Shown: in pieces, positions 38,001 to 51,672 of the stretch | Position numbering within the stretch: the stretch's first letter is position 1 | How the letters are laid out: each line of letters starts with the position of its first letter | NCBI RefSeq assembly: GCF_003672135.1 | Contig: NC_039509.1 | Location: 5,952,001 to 6,016,000, forward strand | Direction of reading: 5' to 3' | Source: Ooceraea biroi | Taxonomy: Eukaryota > Arthropoda > Insecta > Hymenoptera > Formicidae | Length of the DNA: 64,000 bases | The notes under the pieces: generated by a model | The model's database searches: none | Told to the model about the DNA's origin: nothing | Seen by the model: the letters and a program-made list of their open reading frames with translations, nothing else | Program-made: the position numbers and the translations under genes

Positions 38001-39150
38001 ACAGCGATACGGAAAACCGTCAGTTGAACGACGTGCAGCTTGGTTGCCTTTGCTTTCCTGTGTAAATCGGTTTGACGTTGTTACCACATGACAGAATGAT
38101 ATTTCACGGTGGTCGTATTATTTCTTGCATCCTCTGTAATCTTACGAACAGACGTTCTTAATTAATGGTCGTGTTGTTTTGTTAATCGCAGATAACATTT
38201 TATTGTGTTCTTGCGAAAAATCCGGATGCGAGAATCGTTATGTAGAGCCTTGATCTTGTCAATGAAGTGTTTCCAAGCAATTAACGACTTATTAGCCAAG
38301 CGTACACGTTGGTGCGTGTTGTACACGCGAATCGGGCGATTGTGTATTCTGTGCTTGTGTACAAATGTTATGCTAATGTCCAAATTTGCATTTGTCCTGA
38401 CGTTCGGATACACACGTGAACGGAGCTGAACGGCATTTGACGATCTGTTTTACCATGTTACGCGATACGCAATAAATGCAATGATTTATTTGCATATACG
38501 TTTATACACAAACGTATGTATATAACGTTTGTTACGCGCGTAAGCTAACGCGTGACGGTGGAATCAAGCTCAGCAGAAAATTAAGGGCGGAAAATATTCC
38601 TATAGAAAGGAAAAGAGGTTTCTTTCGAGGATGAGGTATAAATCATCCCTTTTTACTCGCTTGCTTTTACCTACAGGTCATGGTATAGCGATCTAATATG
38701 TTTAATGCGCATTATGATGCCATTCAATATGCCATAATGTAGCCCACGTAATATACCTCGCTAGCTACTGTGAGGATAATAAGGACAGCAGGTCGATAGT
38801 ATAATCCTGCAGATTTTGCATAGGCAAGATAATAGTTTTTAAGGGAAAACGTTGCTCAAGTCAAAGTCGCGAATTTACAACGCTCCAGTAAATCTCAGAC
38901 ACTGTTGAGATGTAATGTTATTTCGAAATCCGTTTGCAAAAGATTTCGCGATGTATTGTGAGTGTCTGCATTCATCATAATTTCTCCAATCGCGCAATTA
39001 TATAATATTTATAATAGAAAGTACCTAATTTATAAAAACTTTTACAGATAGTTATTTGTTTGAATTTTTGTTTGTCATTAAAAGTTTAAAAAATATATAT
39101 AATATCAATATAGCAAATTTTTGGACTAAAAAATATCGATCAAGATCGCA

Positions 39151-39459
39151 TCAACTGTTCTCTTCTTCCATCTGTTCAAAACATTCGTGAAAATTGAATT
39201 CGGAACATGTGGTGTTTATGAGGGTTGGAAAGTCATCTTTTTTAACGTAAGCTTTTACTCTCGCGGGAAAGGAAAGAATATGGGGAGAGTAACTGTTATC
39301 GCGTGAAACGATCATTTGAATATCTTTGCATATCGGATCACACAGCACACGCATATGTGCAAATAAAAACTTACAACCTATGCCATGACAAAAACTTTTA
39401 ATACTCTTGCTAACACTATTTTGTATTTCATAATATTGTAGCTCTATACTAATGTACAT
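39151..39459 (-). CDS. Unrecognised 102-codon frame with protein-like composition
   Basis: The frame runs from ATG at 39459 to TGA at 39151. It has a mixed, protein-like composition: SFCHGIGCKFLFAHMRVLCD, then PICKDIQMIVSRDNSYSP, then SFPARVKAYVKKDDFP, and an acidic end EQMEEENS. There are seven cysteines. It has no signal peptide, no clear transmembrane segment and no domain I recognise. It stands alone in AT-rich DNA without visible splice partners. It could be a small gene, an exon, a fragment of a transposon or integrated viral gene, or chance. Confidence that it is expressed is low. Confidence 0.25.
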   Translation of the reverse strand: MYISIELQYYEIQNSVSKSIKSFCHGIGCKFLFAHMRVLCDPICKDIQMIVSRDNSYSPHILSFPARVKAYVKKDDFPTLINTTCSEFNFHECFEQMEEENS

Positions 39460-39668
39460 ACATGTATGTCATGAAAAGAATATATACATTAAACATGAGT
39501 ATACGCTGGATGTGAAAAGCAAATAATTTGCGTTTGACTTATGTCGCTACGTCCATTTTTCATCGAATTATAGCATTTCGAAAGTTTGGGGATTGCATGT
39601 ATGCAATGAGCGCGGCGAGCACGTGTACGTGCATACGTCTATCTATTACGCAACTGTTACATGACGTT

Positions 39669-39741
39669 CAGCTGATCAGCTGATCAGCTGATTAGAGATA
39701 GGAATAGTTTTTCGTCTCGAGCACATGCTCGCAAGCATGTG
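39669..39741. repeat. Palindrome cluster
   Basis: 39669-39690 is a perfect 22-bp palindrome built from overlapping gctgatca units. Just to its right, 39722-39741 forms an 8-bp hairpin, cacatgct and agcatgtg around cgca. Such sites could bind dimeric proteins; none is identified. Confidence 0.7.
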
Positions 39742-42700
39742 ATCGACAGGTATTGGTCGGGCATGGTCACGTGACTCTGCACTAGCCGATACTACTGTTA
39801 GATTTTGATTTATTGATCGATATGGCTATCAATATCTTTGCATACAAAAATCGTAGCGAGATGAAACAAGTTCCATTGAAAGCTGAAATTCTAACACTTC
39901 CGAAGAACTTACTATCGTTTATTTCCAATACTTAATTTGCGAGATATTATCGATTTAATTACAAAAATAAAATTTATTCTGTTTCAAAAATTGATCGCCC
40001 ATATTTGAAAGTAGAAATCATCTTATGTTTAAACAAAATTTATTTTATAATGGACGGTCTCCTTTACAACGATACAAAAATCAGATTCGTTATATTATTT
40101 TTAATTGTAACATAGTACACATCTAAATGTTTTTGATTTCATCATACATTTTCATGGTACGTAGCACTTCTATTTTGTACAAGCAAATTTACTAATAGAA
40201 CGATAATCTTTCATTCGATTTTGCGTGATATACGAATCCTTGGATAGGCAAATTTACTTTATTTAGACATGTATTAAATTTCCTACGCTCGTTATTTTCT
40301 TTTGTTGTTGATCGTTAACTCCAAAATAATACAATAGCTATTTTGAATGCCTTTTTTAGCCGATTGTGCTCGAGATATGTTCAATATCAAGAAGTCATAT
40401 CGTTGTTCAAAAGAAAAGAACGTGCAGTCCCTGTAGGATTGGAAACTTTTTTCTGTTACTTCCTGTGACTGTGCAGACTTTCATTATTACGCAGACGTTA
40501 CTCTATATACATATTGTACGTTTCGCTGAGCAGAAAATATTATGCATAAGAGAACGTGCATCATAAATAAAATAGCTTCTCCTTTATCGAGATGGTAGTA
40601 GTAAAATTTCAACATTTGCCGAAATATTCATTCTTGCTAGAAACGATGATGATGATGACTCAAACAATTTCAGCGAAACCTTTTCCTGTTTATTCGCCAT
40701 TTCCGGCGCATTTAAATGAATTAAATTTCATGGACTTTTAACGCACCAAAAATAAAAATATGACATGAAGATATATTTATGACAATTAAAAAAATTAGTT
40801 TTAAACAAGTGTAAATACGCTTGCAAATGTATAGGATTTTATTTTAAAATATTCTAAGCTTTGGTTTGTTGCATTTTCAAATTTTATGTTATTTTATGCT
40901 TTATGCAAAAAATAAAAATTTACGAGTTCATTGAAAAACGTTATTTATTTTGACACATATCTCCTCATTGAATTGGAAAAAGTAGAAGCTTAATGATATT
41001 AGACCAAACGATTACCACCTTCGGCGAGTGTAACGATTGTCGTCGAGAGACGGTTGCCTCTCCTTTTCCTATTTATTAGAATTAGAAACTTGTAAATTAG
41101 GTTTGAAATTGTTGCCATTTGCAAATCAATATTTCATAATTTAGAAAACATTCTTTCTCGAATGCACTGTTAAGCATATTGGCGTAAATCGTTTTGTTTT
41201 AAATCAAGCAGCTATTAACTTTGATATTTAGTGAGATTAACGAAATTAGCGCAGCGATAAAATCTAGTGGTTTTTGTCTTCGTATCTCAAGTAATTTATC
41301 AAGGAGAAAAGAAGGAAAGATTACGACGTTATGACCTAGTTGCACTTTTTCCTCATCGTTTTTGCACCCTAACGCACCTTTTCATTCTCAGCTCGCATTT
41401 GTTTCTCTTTAGTAACTTTATTTCTCCTCTGACTTTGTTTCCGAGTAATTAGAATTATTATGATTAAATTGTGTTGTTGTTATGTGTGTGTACGCGTACG
41501 TGTGGTTTTTTATAGTTTAATCTTCTCCATTCCCTGATGCCAAGCCAAATTATATTTGCTTCTGTTCATACGAAGAAAATCCAAAAGGTCCTGCAAGTTT
41601 TGCTACCTTCTCTTATAGTAAGCGAGATTTTTCTTTACTTTTAAAAAATTTTTTATGACTGAGATTTCCACCTAGCTTCTCAAGTCCGTTGAGTCGTAAC
41701 TTTAAAACTTTACATAGTGCATGAATAAAAACAGAGCAACTGTTGATGCTCAAAGGAATTCACTTATTCACACGCGAGAAGTAAACAGTTGAGTATAAAA
41801 ACGAATTGTACGTTGCAATAATTTAAAGGCAGTTAACATTTTTGTCGCGAAATTTATACATGGAATTTATAGATGCTTGAGCAACGAAAGTAATAATAAT
41901 GTACAATTTAAATTTAACTCTTAGAAAAATTAACAAGAAAAATTAGTTGGAAACTATACCTTTACTAGCTGTTAAGCGTTATTTCATCGTAGCGATTCAA
42001 ACTCGCTGAAAAGACGAGATGACAGCGCAGCGCAGTTATGAAAGGACGAAGTATCATATTGACAGGTATATATCATCGTACTGCAATTTCGGATGATGCA
42101 TTGTTTTTTCATTGCAATCAGGATTACTGTTTTGACGTGGGCATTTCGCGATCTTGCATAACAAGTGGACAACAATGGTTGATGCCGCATTAAAGAGAAG
42201 CCTATATTCGAACCAAAGACAGTTCGATGTAACGTATAGCCCTGGGCTGTTCGTTAGAATGCTCAAAGGAGAATAATAAACTTGTCTGGTACGTTCTAAT
42301 TACGCCCGTCGGGCATAGCGATTATCGGTATTGCGTTACGTTGTTGGATTTTAAATAGCTGCTACAAAGCCAACCCTCGTCGATCTTGGGGGGGATGATA
42401 CTTTCCCTCTGTAGAATAACGAAGGCAATGAGGACGTGGAAAAACCCACGTCATCGTGCACATCGTCGATTTGCGTGGACCTTTTAATACGTTTCGGATC
42501 AATGCGTCGAACAAAATGGAGTTTAACTCTTGTGTTGCTTGGACGACAATCCGATGGCATGCAAACCTCTGGGTACTTTCAATAGACATCCTTAAATAGC
42601 CGGAGGTACCGTAATCGAACGTTGAAGGAATTATTGAAGACTCGCTGCAAAATACAAGCGAATAATACGGTCCACATCTATAAACCACCAGAGCCGTCCT

Positions 42701-44377
42701 TTATCGGCAAAATGAAAGCGACGTGAGGCACCACGTAAGCTATTAATATGAGTCATAACGGGGTTGACACCTGTTTGCGAATATCACGGGAAACCGGGGC
42801 TGTTTATAAGTGATGCGGAAAAACGGAGCAGAGAGAAGAGAGGCGGGCGGGTCCCGCAGGACGATAAATAAAATTACAGGGGTACTGTCATGAATGAGGC
42901 GGAGGAATAAGAAAAATGTCGAGGGAAGGGACTGTTGCTGGAAAGAAAATTCCGTGGGATAGGGACGATCGTTTGGTTTTCTCCTCGGTGAGTCCTTAGC
43001 CGCGCGCTTATGAAAGAGAAACACACCGAGAAGGGGAGAGACCACCGGGGCTTCTGAAGCTTCTAAGGGCTGATTAAAATCTCAGCGTGCTGATTTAAGA
43101 GATCGAGTTTAAGTTTAACCGCTTCAATTCCCGAGTGATAAGGCCAGTTTTATTGGCGTACAATTGGTGAATCTGCCGTTGAATTAAAACAAGTATTTTC
43201 AGTGGCAAGTCTTTGCTCAGAAAGTAAAGCTTTCACGTTAAATTTTACGATGTTACATTACTTCATAAATCAATGTAAACGTTATTATCCTTGTAATGTT
43301 ACGGACAATGTTGTCATAGCGTGCGAAATTTAAATAATTTTGCTCGAACGCAATTACGGCCGTTACATCGAAATATTATTAAATTTCAATTTTATGATAA
43401 AAATATTTTCATATCGCATCTTTATGAAAACATTTATAATTATTTTACGTAAGCGTTATTTACGATAACGGAATATATAGAGAAAATTTATGTGTTAAAT
43501 GCATAACGATATTGCATTCCATATAAAATGGAATAAGCATGATAATTAATCCTTTGAGATTGTTGAATTACTTTTGCCATAGAATTGTTATCCACCATGT
43601 AAATTAAATGTAATAACACATTAAAAAGTATTTTTTCTAGATTAAAGGACGTGTGAAATAGAGAACACAGTATGAAATTTTATCCTTTCGAAAGATGAGA
43701 AAGATAAAACATTCTGAATGTGAGAAAATATAGTAGAATTGACGAGGATCATAAAAGGTTGTTTTTCAGCCGTGTTGAATTTATAACGTTATTAGAGACC
43801 TTTTAAATCTCCGGTAAATCCACGCATAATCGTGATAGGCGGTGTGCAATTTTACGAGACCGAATTACGCCACCTGCACACTACGACATGTGTTCGTTCT
43901 CTGACGAATTTATACGCAAATATGCGGGTATAGCTGCTTTTCGCTCGGAGAATTGAAAAATCGTGTCCTGTTTTACTGGTCCCGCATAATCAGCTAATAA
44001 ACTAATTGAGTTTGCTGGTTTCTGCGTGGTGAAGTAGAATATTTCTGTTCTGTTTATGCTTTGTCACGTGTACCTTGAATATATATTACGAAAATCAACG
44101 ACATAGACAAATTGTTTAAAACCGTAAATCGAAAAAATAAGGGTAAAATGATAGGATAAAACAGGAATAACATATGCGGCTTGTTGTATGTCACAATATT
44201 CCCAGCAGTTTGTATCCCGTATCAGTATTTCACGTATGTATCTCGTATTTCGTGCTCCGAATTCCGGAGAATCTTGTACTCGTAATAAAGTCAGTTTTGT
44301 TTTTTCGTTTTGCAGAGCGCTCGTTCTTCGAAACCTGCGTTTAATCCTGCGAGAGACTATAGTTAGAGATAGATATA

Positions 44378-45110
44378 CAGGGTGTCCCGGGTTTTAACCG
44401 ACAAACTGCGGGAGCATATTCTACTAGTGGAAATAAGAAAAAATTCTTATATCGAGTTTGCTTAGAAATGCTTTATTACAAAGTTATAAACCAATATTGA
44501 AAAGAAATATCAGATAAGTAACAACGGAACATAGTGTAGAATTTGGAAGGTCGAAGATGTTTATGTTACGTGTATTCACATGTATTCATGTTCACTATGT
44601 TGAAACGATTCAGTATGATTGTTACTTTCGCAACAGTAGCTGTTAGATTTCAATCGTCGTGTCAACTAGCAATTACTATCAGAATGCCAAAAGTGTTTTC
44701 AAATGAGGAATACACTGATATTCATTTCGTGTACGGATTCTGTGACGGAAATGCACGAGCTGCCGTACGAGAGTATCAACGTAGATTTCCTAACAGGAGA
44801 GTACCAGATAGATTTAAAGCAACGAATTACTAATTCAGTTACTGAGATGCAACAAATTCTGTACTACGTCGATGTCTAGCTTGTATCGATGTGCAAGGAC
44901 AACATTTTGAAATGAGTCACTAAATCATTGCGTAGATAATTTTTATTTTTGTGAAAAAATCCGTTGTTACTTATCTGATATTTCTTTTCAATATTGGTTT
45001 ATAACTTTGTAATAAAGCATTTCTAAGCAAACTCGATATAAGAATTTTTTCTTATTTCCACTAGTAGAATATGCTCCCGCAGTTTGTCGGTTAAAACCCG
45101 GGACACCCTG
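44378..45110 (+). mobile_element. Non-autonomous DUF4817-type TIR element, 733 bp
   Basis: The ends 44378-44528 and 44960-45110 are inverted repeats of 151 bp that look identical by eye, starting CAGGGTGTCCCGGG. TA flanks both ends (44376-44377 and 45111-45112). The same terminal sequence begins the composite at 17250. The interior keeps the start and end of a transposase gene, but the middle is deleted at a short shared sequence, so the copy depends on a transposase supplied elsewhere. Near-perfect ends suggest recent movement. Confidence 0.92.
44684..44833 (+). pseudogene. Transposase N-terminal remnant, DUF4817 type
   Basis: ATG at 44684 opens MPKVFSNEEYTDIHFVYGFC, followed by DGNARAAVREYQRRFPNRRVPD, the helix-turn-helix region typical of DUF4817 transposase-like proteins in insects. 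After about 44 residues the frame is joined to sequence that in the copy at 17437-18048 encodes DLKQRITNSVTEMQQ, near the C-terminus, so all catalytic residues are missing. A second small deletion lies between two AACAAA copies near 44853. Upstream in-frame ATG codons in the leader (44543, 44591) are not favoured, because the family normally starts near MPK. Confidence 0.85.
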
Positions 45111-48100
45111 TAGATATCGCGTGAGTATATTTGCTTCGACGATCGTTAACGTGAAAGAGAGTATCGCATGTTCGGAAAAGTTGGATCTTCCTCGGGGTTT
45201 GGTCAACAAAAAAGCGAGTCCATTGGTATGAGAGTGATGTTACGAAGAAACAGTCAGGGTCGAAGATGTTACGGCTGTGGGAGTAGATTTTCGACCCCCA
45301 ATAGGGCACGTCTGACGTGGAATTAGGCAGTTTTCTGGAAAAGTGCTGGATCCGGTCGGCCGTACGAGTTTACAGAGTTAGCTATTTATCACGGTACTCA
45401 CATCCGTCTCTCACTCACCTCACTTTCTTTCTCTCTCTTTTACTCTCCCTGCCCTCTCCTTTTTATTGCTACTCGTTCACTTTCCGTCTTCCGTTTTATC
45501 TCTTCTTTCACGCTCGTCTCTTTCATTCCTGTTCTCCTCGCTGAATTCTGCAGATCCTTCAAATAACCCACAACCCCGTATCGCGTTTTCAGACTTTTGA
45601 ATTCGCCCTTACCAATCTACAAACTCAGCATGTGATCTTTTGTATACTGCGTAATCGATATCACCGACAACTATGCTACAACGGGAATGCATTTCTTTTG
45701 ATGGAGTTGTGGGTCTGAAACTGCAGCCAAGGATAAATAGTTGCATTGCGTTGCGTTTATCATTACGTCGTCGGGGCATTTCCAGGGCACTTAGCGGGAT
45801 AATTAAACTTCTTTTTGAAATCCTACGACGCGAATAAAACCCTGGAGATGACAAAAGACCAACAGCTGCGGAAAGTAAGCAAGATGTAATAATGAACAAG
45901 CGTAATTTGTAGCATTGCCATTTCCTCGTTATGCAATAACACGAACAGAATGACGCTGCATTGGCACAAAAAAAGAACGAACATGATATTCGATGTACAG
46001 CTTTTACGCAGCTTCTTGTGACTCGCTTCTAAATTGGGTCATTAAATTTCAATCACGAAGAAATCTGTTCTCGGATGTCCTGGGGTGTCGTTACTGAATT
46101 TCCGCGGGTTTACTTCGAGGTCCCTTGAAACATTCATCGGCAAAGTTAGCGAGCAGTACTGAAGTTATGCAAAGCACGTAATACTGGGTAATAGATACTG
46201 GTAGAAAACGGGATCTGTCGCAGGTCCAGTGCAATAAAAATCGCGCGATCCGATTATCAAATGCTAACAAGCGTAGAATTTTGTATCATGCTTATCGCAT
46301 TATATTATTCACAGAGGATTTTACAGGATTTTCGTAAGACTTCAACTTTTACAATAATATTAAATATAAGCAGAAAAAACTGTTGATAACATTTTAATAA
46401 TAAATTGGTTTTGCATGCTCAAAATCGATTATGTAAGAGCGATCATTAGCTTGATTCGCTGAGTTATCGGAACGGTTGATGCGGTTTGTCGATCGATACA
46501 GTGGCGGATATCGCACGTTCGTCTAATACAGCACCAGCAGATCACGGGGCACTTTGTTTCGTTGGTTTTTTGCCGTCGAACGGAAAGCACTCTCCATCTG
46601 CTCTCTTGTAGAAGCTTGCAACTGAGAAACCAAGTAAAACGAACCGAGAGATGTGGAAACAAATCGGAGAAAAGGGTACGTCACAAAATAGGGGCTACTA
46701 GGGGATAGTGGATCGTCCACTGAACTTTTTCGACTCGCCGGGTTGCGCGCGTACGCGATATAAATAACGCGATATCACGATAGCATCGTCCTCCCCTTTC
46801 GCGACACCGTAATTATCCCGGGTACCGCGATTAAATATGTGTGACGCAAATTGCACGCAATGATGCGAGTGACGGGGTGTGTCCGTGTAAGCACCGTTCG
46901 TCGCGCGCTGCAATATCACTCCACATTTTATACCATGTATCTCGTGCTCTGAATTTTCGGAAAGACTCCCGCTTATTTCCGAGTAGGATATAGGGACGCT
47001 TTCCTCGCATACCTGATTTCGCGTCGTGAAAACAATATCAACCAGCGTTATATTTCACCAGTAGGTTGGAGACGCGACAGAATCGAGGCGCACTACGAAA
47101 CCTCACGGCGAATTCGCTATCATACGATCGGTGGAGTTGTAAAGGGTTTAGCATAATCGTCCGCGGGATTTCGGCGCCGATTCGATTCGGTTTGACTCGA
47201 TTCTGCTTAGCGTTTCGAATCGACACGCCTCTTTATTCTATTCGGATCCCTCCCTCTCTCTCTTCTTCTCTTTCTTTTCCTAGCGCGGCGAAAGCTGTGC
47301 AGAAACGCACCGGGTGCGGCTCGGTAACGTCGGAAGCAGAAACGCGAAATTCGAGGAGGACTCCCTGGGTATTCCGGTCACGTGTCGGACAACCAGCGGC
47401 GCGTTTCTATCCAGTCTCGACGAAGCATTTCCTCTCTCAATTCCCTTCTTTACGGAGAGAAGATTCTCGAAGCTCGCGCTCCTGAACGTCCCGAGGAGAC
47501 GTCTCTCTTCACATTGTCTCCGTGCTTCGTCCTGCTCGTAGGATTCCTGCTCTGGCGTTCTTTTTCGATAAACGAGCCGATTCGCACGCACGATTTCGCA
47601 TGATGGCACCTTTGTGCGTACCAAAGGACGGCCAAAAACGCTATATCAAGAGTTGAAAGCCAGAATACCCATGGAATTTTCTATTGTGTCCAGAGAATCT
47701 CGCGCCGAAAGGTCGCTACGCTGATATAGTGCGAGAGTCTTTTTCCGCGCCGAAACACTGCCAAGCGCGATGCTCACGTACTCGACTTGAACGTGCAAAT
47801 ATTGAGCTTGGGGTATCCGTCGGGAAGAACTCTATTTCGTTATTATATCCCTATTTCGTTATTACATTATAGTAAGAATAGAAAAATTGTGATTAAAACG
47901 TTTATCGAAAATCGCAGACGAAAAGAAAAGATAGAAATTGAATGATGAGCTCAAATAATGGTCAGCATTCTCCGGCATGACGGTTCGTTGGCATAAGTTG
48001 GATTTTGCAATTAATGAATGCTATCGAGCGATTTATCTGCATCAAGCGATCCTAACGGAACTTCAGCGACTTCATTGTTTCTTTAACCAGCCTTCGGTGG

Positions 48101-51100
48101 CCATTAGAAGAGCTTCGAAGCTTCTGCCGCCGTAGTTTCCGGGCCATCGCGGAATATCAGTCGGTCGATCTTACCCTTAATTACGAGCATTGTCTCGAGC
48201 AGCACGGGAGTCCAAGAAACTTGCTTGATCGCCTCGCAGCTGCGAGCACGCGTCGCTTGGTCGCGAGGCTAGCGGAGTGTACGAAGAGAGCTGCTTCTCG
48301 AGTTGCTCCAGCTTAATGGAACTTGGACGCTACAACACCGCCACCGCGCTTGCCTTCCTATCTTTCGATTGATTCTGCTCACGCGCTGCCTCGAGGTTGC
48401 TCTCCCGCGCCAATAGCTCTACTGTCAGAGAGAGAGAGAGAAAGAGGGAGCGATCTCTGCTTATCGTTCGTTCTTAGCACCTTGTGGTTTTATCGTGAAC
48501 TTTCAATCAGCTGGGAATTCGCGTGATTTTATTATCAAAGTTAGGGGATTATCAGTATGTTCGGGGATCTCTCTTATCGAGTAATTGAGTTACGAACAAG
48601 AACTGGAAGCGGTGCTAAGAGTAACCACGTATTGTTCGATATTGCGCTATAAATATGTCATATTACGCAAGATGTCATATTACGAGAGATTTGGTTTAGG
48701 CAGTAATTGATGGTAATTCACTTAGGTAATAAATGAAAAGAATAACAAAGGACATAAATTTATTCAACAATTTTATCTGTAATGTAATTTAAAAATTTTT
48801 CAGTATTTAACTAAACGCTGATGGATAATTCTCATGTGAATAATTAAATATTATAGTAATACACTATAAGCTGTTTCTATAATTAATTTTTTCGAAATTA
48901 AATGTCGCATATCAATACGTTTGCCTGACTTCAATTATTTCTTCGCAATATGATAAAAAAAAGCAAGATTGATCTATTATTTTCTCAAGTGCTACTTTAT
49001 CGGCTCGATATTTCATCGGACGATCGCGATTATTCGCAAAGGACAGTGGAGGTGATATATTTTAGTCATGAGAAAAACAAAGGAATTCACGTTGCGAGAA
49101 TTATAACCGAGCCCCTTTGGGAACTTCCAGTTGATTCCGTTCACGTACCATTCCTTAATGGCTTGTAGGGACTTTTATATCTACTTAAGGAGAAGAAGAG
49201 TGTGGTGGGTGCTCCTGTATCTTCACCGGAACCTAAGTCTCACCCATTTAATATGGGCGCGAGGAGAACCTGTTTCGAGTTCTGTTTCAATTAAGGATGG
49301 ATTCGCGGTGTATTGTGCATGAAAATAATACGGATTTTCAAGGCGGGTCTCTCTCAGCGGGATTGCGAAATTGAATGGATTAATATCGCTTAATCTTTTC
49401 CCGCTATCGAAGCACGAATCCACTTGCGGGTGCATGTCGCGTGCGTCGAAGAGTTTCCGCTGCACGGACCACCGTGGGCGTTAGCGTTGCGCCTAATGGA
49501 AGTCGAGCATGGCGTTAGCAGCATAGCTACTACCATCGTATCCCTCTCTTTCTGCCAATCGATTCTACTCACGCGCTACACCGGAACAGATTGCACGCTT
49601 CCCCATATTTACGTGCGATGAAAAACGGTCACTATTCGGTCGGTTTTCGGTTCATCGTTGCACCTGCGCCCGCTGATCTCGATCTCTGTATGAGATTTTG
49701 AGCATACGAGGTCGAAAATCCACGAGGAATGTGAATCGCGTTCTCGTCGGTATTGTCTGGCGTATTGCCCCTCGGCAACATTCACTTTACACGAGAGCAT
49801 TCACGATTGTTTAAAAATCCCCGAGATTTAGATCGCGAGAACTCGGCGGAGGTAAAATAGATCGTTCTACGGTTGTAAGAACGGCGACAATGACACCGAG
49901 ACGTTCTTAGAGACGCCTCTTTGCCCATTCCGTCTTTTCGCAGCTTTTTTTTTCAATCTCTTACTCGCCGTCGCGAGCAGTTTTGTTCTCTTTAGTTTCT
50001 TCGACTATCGGTGGTGTATTCATCTTCCAACTCGTATTCTGCCTCCTTTTCTTTTCTTTTCTTTTCCTCTATCTCGCCGCTACAGATATGTTAATCAGGC
50101 CGACCTCGTTGTTATTCTCGGAATTAAGATCACTTATGATTCTGATACAGAGCGTTTCGACGGTACAAAAGGCCTCGCATAATCATGGTTCTCTTCTTCT
50201 TGAACTGCATGAAAGCGCATTAATGTTCTTAATGCTTCGCTCAACACAATTTGCCTAATTCTGCGAGGTTTGCAAGATTTCCTTTCTCTCGCGACGACTT
50301 TACTGAAACACGTAATAAATTTCTAATTTTCCTACTTTTCTTCTTCTTTTTCTTTTCGTGTACTTTATCGTTTTCGAATCACAGTTGTTTGATGCTCCGC
50401 ACGATTGACGTGATGAGATTTTATCCCACTTCCGAAAAGTGTCGTAAAGCGCACGTTACATTTCACGACGCAATGAAAACGTCGTTCGACAGTTGAATTT
50501 CTCAGCATGGCGCTCTAATCCTCTTACAGCGCCCGTTCTCCTAATGTAAATCATCGCAAGGAGAAATGATGCTCCGCATAAGTACGTGTCTACATCATTA
50601 TTCCCTCCTTTTTCGCATCATCGTCTCCTCGCCTTAATGGTTAGCCACTTAGCATTATGTACGCCTCTTCGTCGGGAACTTGAAATTCCACGGTGTGAAT
50701 CCGGAGAATTTCGGGAAAGACGAAGTAGAATAGGTCGGCTTCTAGAAGGGCGACGACGTTGAGGGCTCTTTCCTTTCCGCCCATTGCGTCCGTTCCTCCT
50801 CCGCCTGCACCATCTCCTTCTTCATCTTCTCTTTCCATTTTCTTTCAGCTCGTATCTTCTTCAGTCCTCGTCTCGCGTTTTTTCTTGTCAGTATTCTCTC
50901 TGGTTTTTCGTCACCGGTACTATTCGTTCACCCCGCGATGGTTCGTAAGGGATAATAACCACTTCTTAGGGTCGTCTGACTTTCCGCAGGCGTACCTGCA
51001 GAAATAAGACTCGACTTCTTCGTACCAAGGGGCAATTGCTTTTACTTCTGGTCTCCCCGAGGAATTCCGCGGATCTCTCTCCTGGCTCTTTACCTGGTCG

Positions 51101-51672
51101 TGCGAGTGAGCACCGCAAATACTTATTCATTTTGCACGTACACAACAACGTATTTATTGCTATCGCATGGACGTAATAAGAGAAATAAGTGAAACCTTCA
51201 ATATCGAAGTTGGTTAAATTTCAAACGCGACAGTATCCGAGCAACGATTACTCTAGCAATCCTCGCTTTCTACCTTTTCATCGGCGTTTGTTACTGCCGT
51301 TTTTCGAATGGCTTCATCAATGCAAAGAAACGCATTCTATACTGGATGTAACGATGGTTCGATCAAAATTGTATCTAAAACAAGAGGAATCAAGCTCGTA
51401 GTCCGAGTAAAATTGAAAACAAATATTAGACGGCAAACTTTCATTTCTCATCAAGTTTAACTGGCTGAATGCAGATTCCCAATCAGGTTTTCGATGAAAA
51501 CATTTATTTTTCTTATTTATTTCGGCTCTAATAGAACAAATTTATTTTGCTTATTTTGGTCGTCCATCCGCGAATTATTTTTCGTAAAATATTATACTAT
51601 ACAAGTTTAGTCGTCCGATACCCAATCTCTTTCGTACAGCGAGGATTCCTTGTCCACATGACTATCATTATA
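45111..51672. other. Non-coding DNA between the TIR element and a mariner
   Basis: About 6.6 kb with no supported gene. It includes pyrimidine-rich tracts (45.42-45.53 kb and 47.25-47.28 kb), a GA microsatellite (about 48428-48446), a CTTTT-like tandem stretch near 50045-50065 and a CpG-rich zone around 47.0-47.6 kb with several overlapping open frames in all phases but no recognisable domain. A 65-codon frame at 50641-50838 is Gly/Glu-rich and probably chance. Confidence 0.5.

Larger units (their letters stand above)
33228..44377. other. Upstream non-coding DNA of dpr
   Basis: About 11 kb without a supported gene. It may include the promoter and non-coding first exon(s) of dpr, but I cannot point to them. 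It holds a CT microsatellite (34978-35009), a palindrome cluster near 39.7 kb and one unexplained 102-codon frame (39151-39459). The stretch 39.8-41.9 kb is AT-rich and looks featureless. Other open frames of 60-154 codons lack recognisable domains. Confidence 0.5.

Noticed and set aside
44988..45309. Minus-strand frames across the right end of the TIR element
   Set aside because: They read through the terminal inverted repeat into flanking DNA; non-coding by context.
47066..47624. Cluster of overlapping frames on both strands
   Set aside because: High GC lowers stop frequency here; none shows a domain, and several overlap each other completely.
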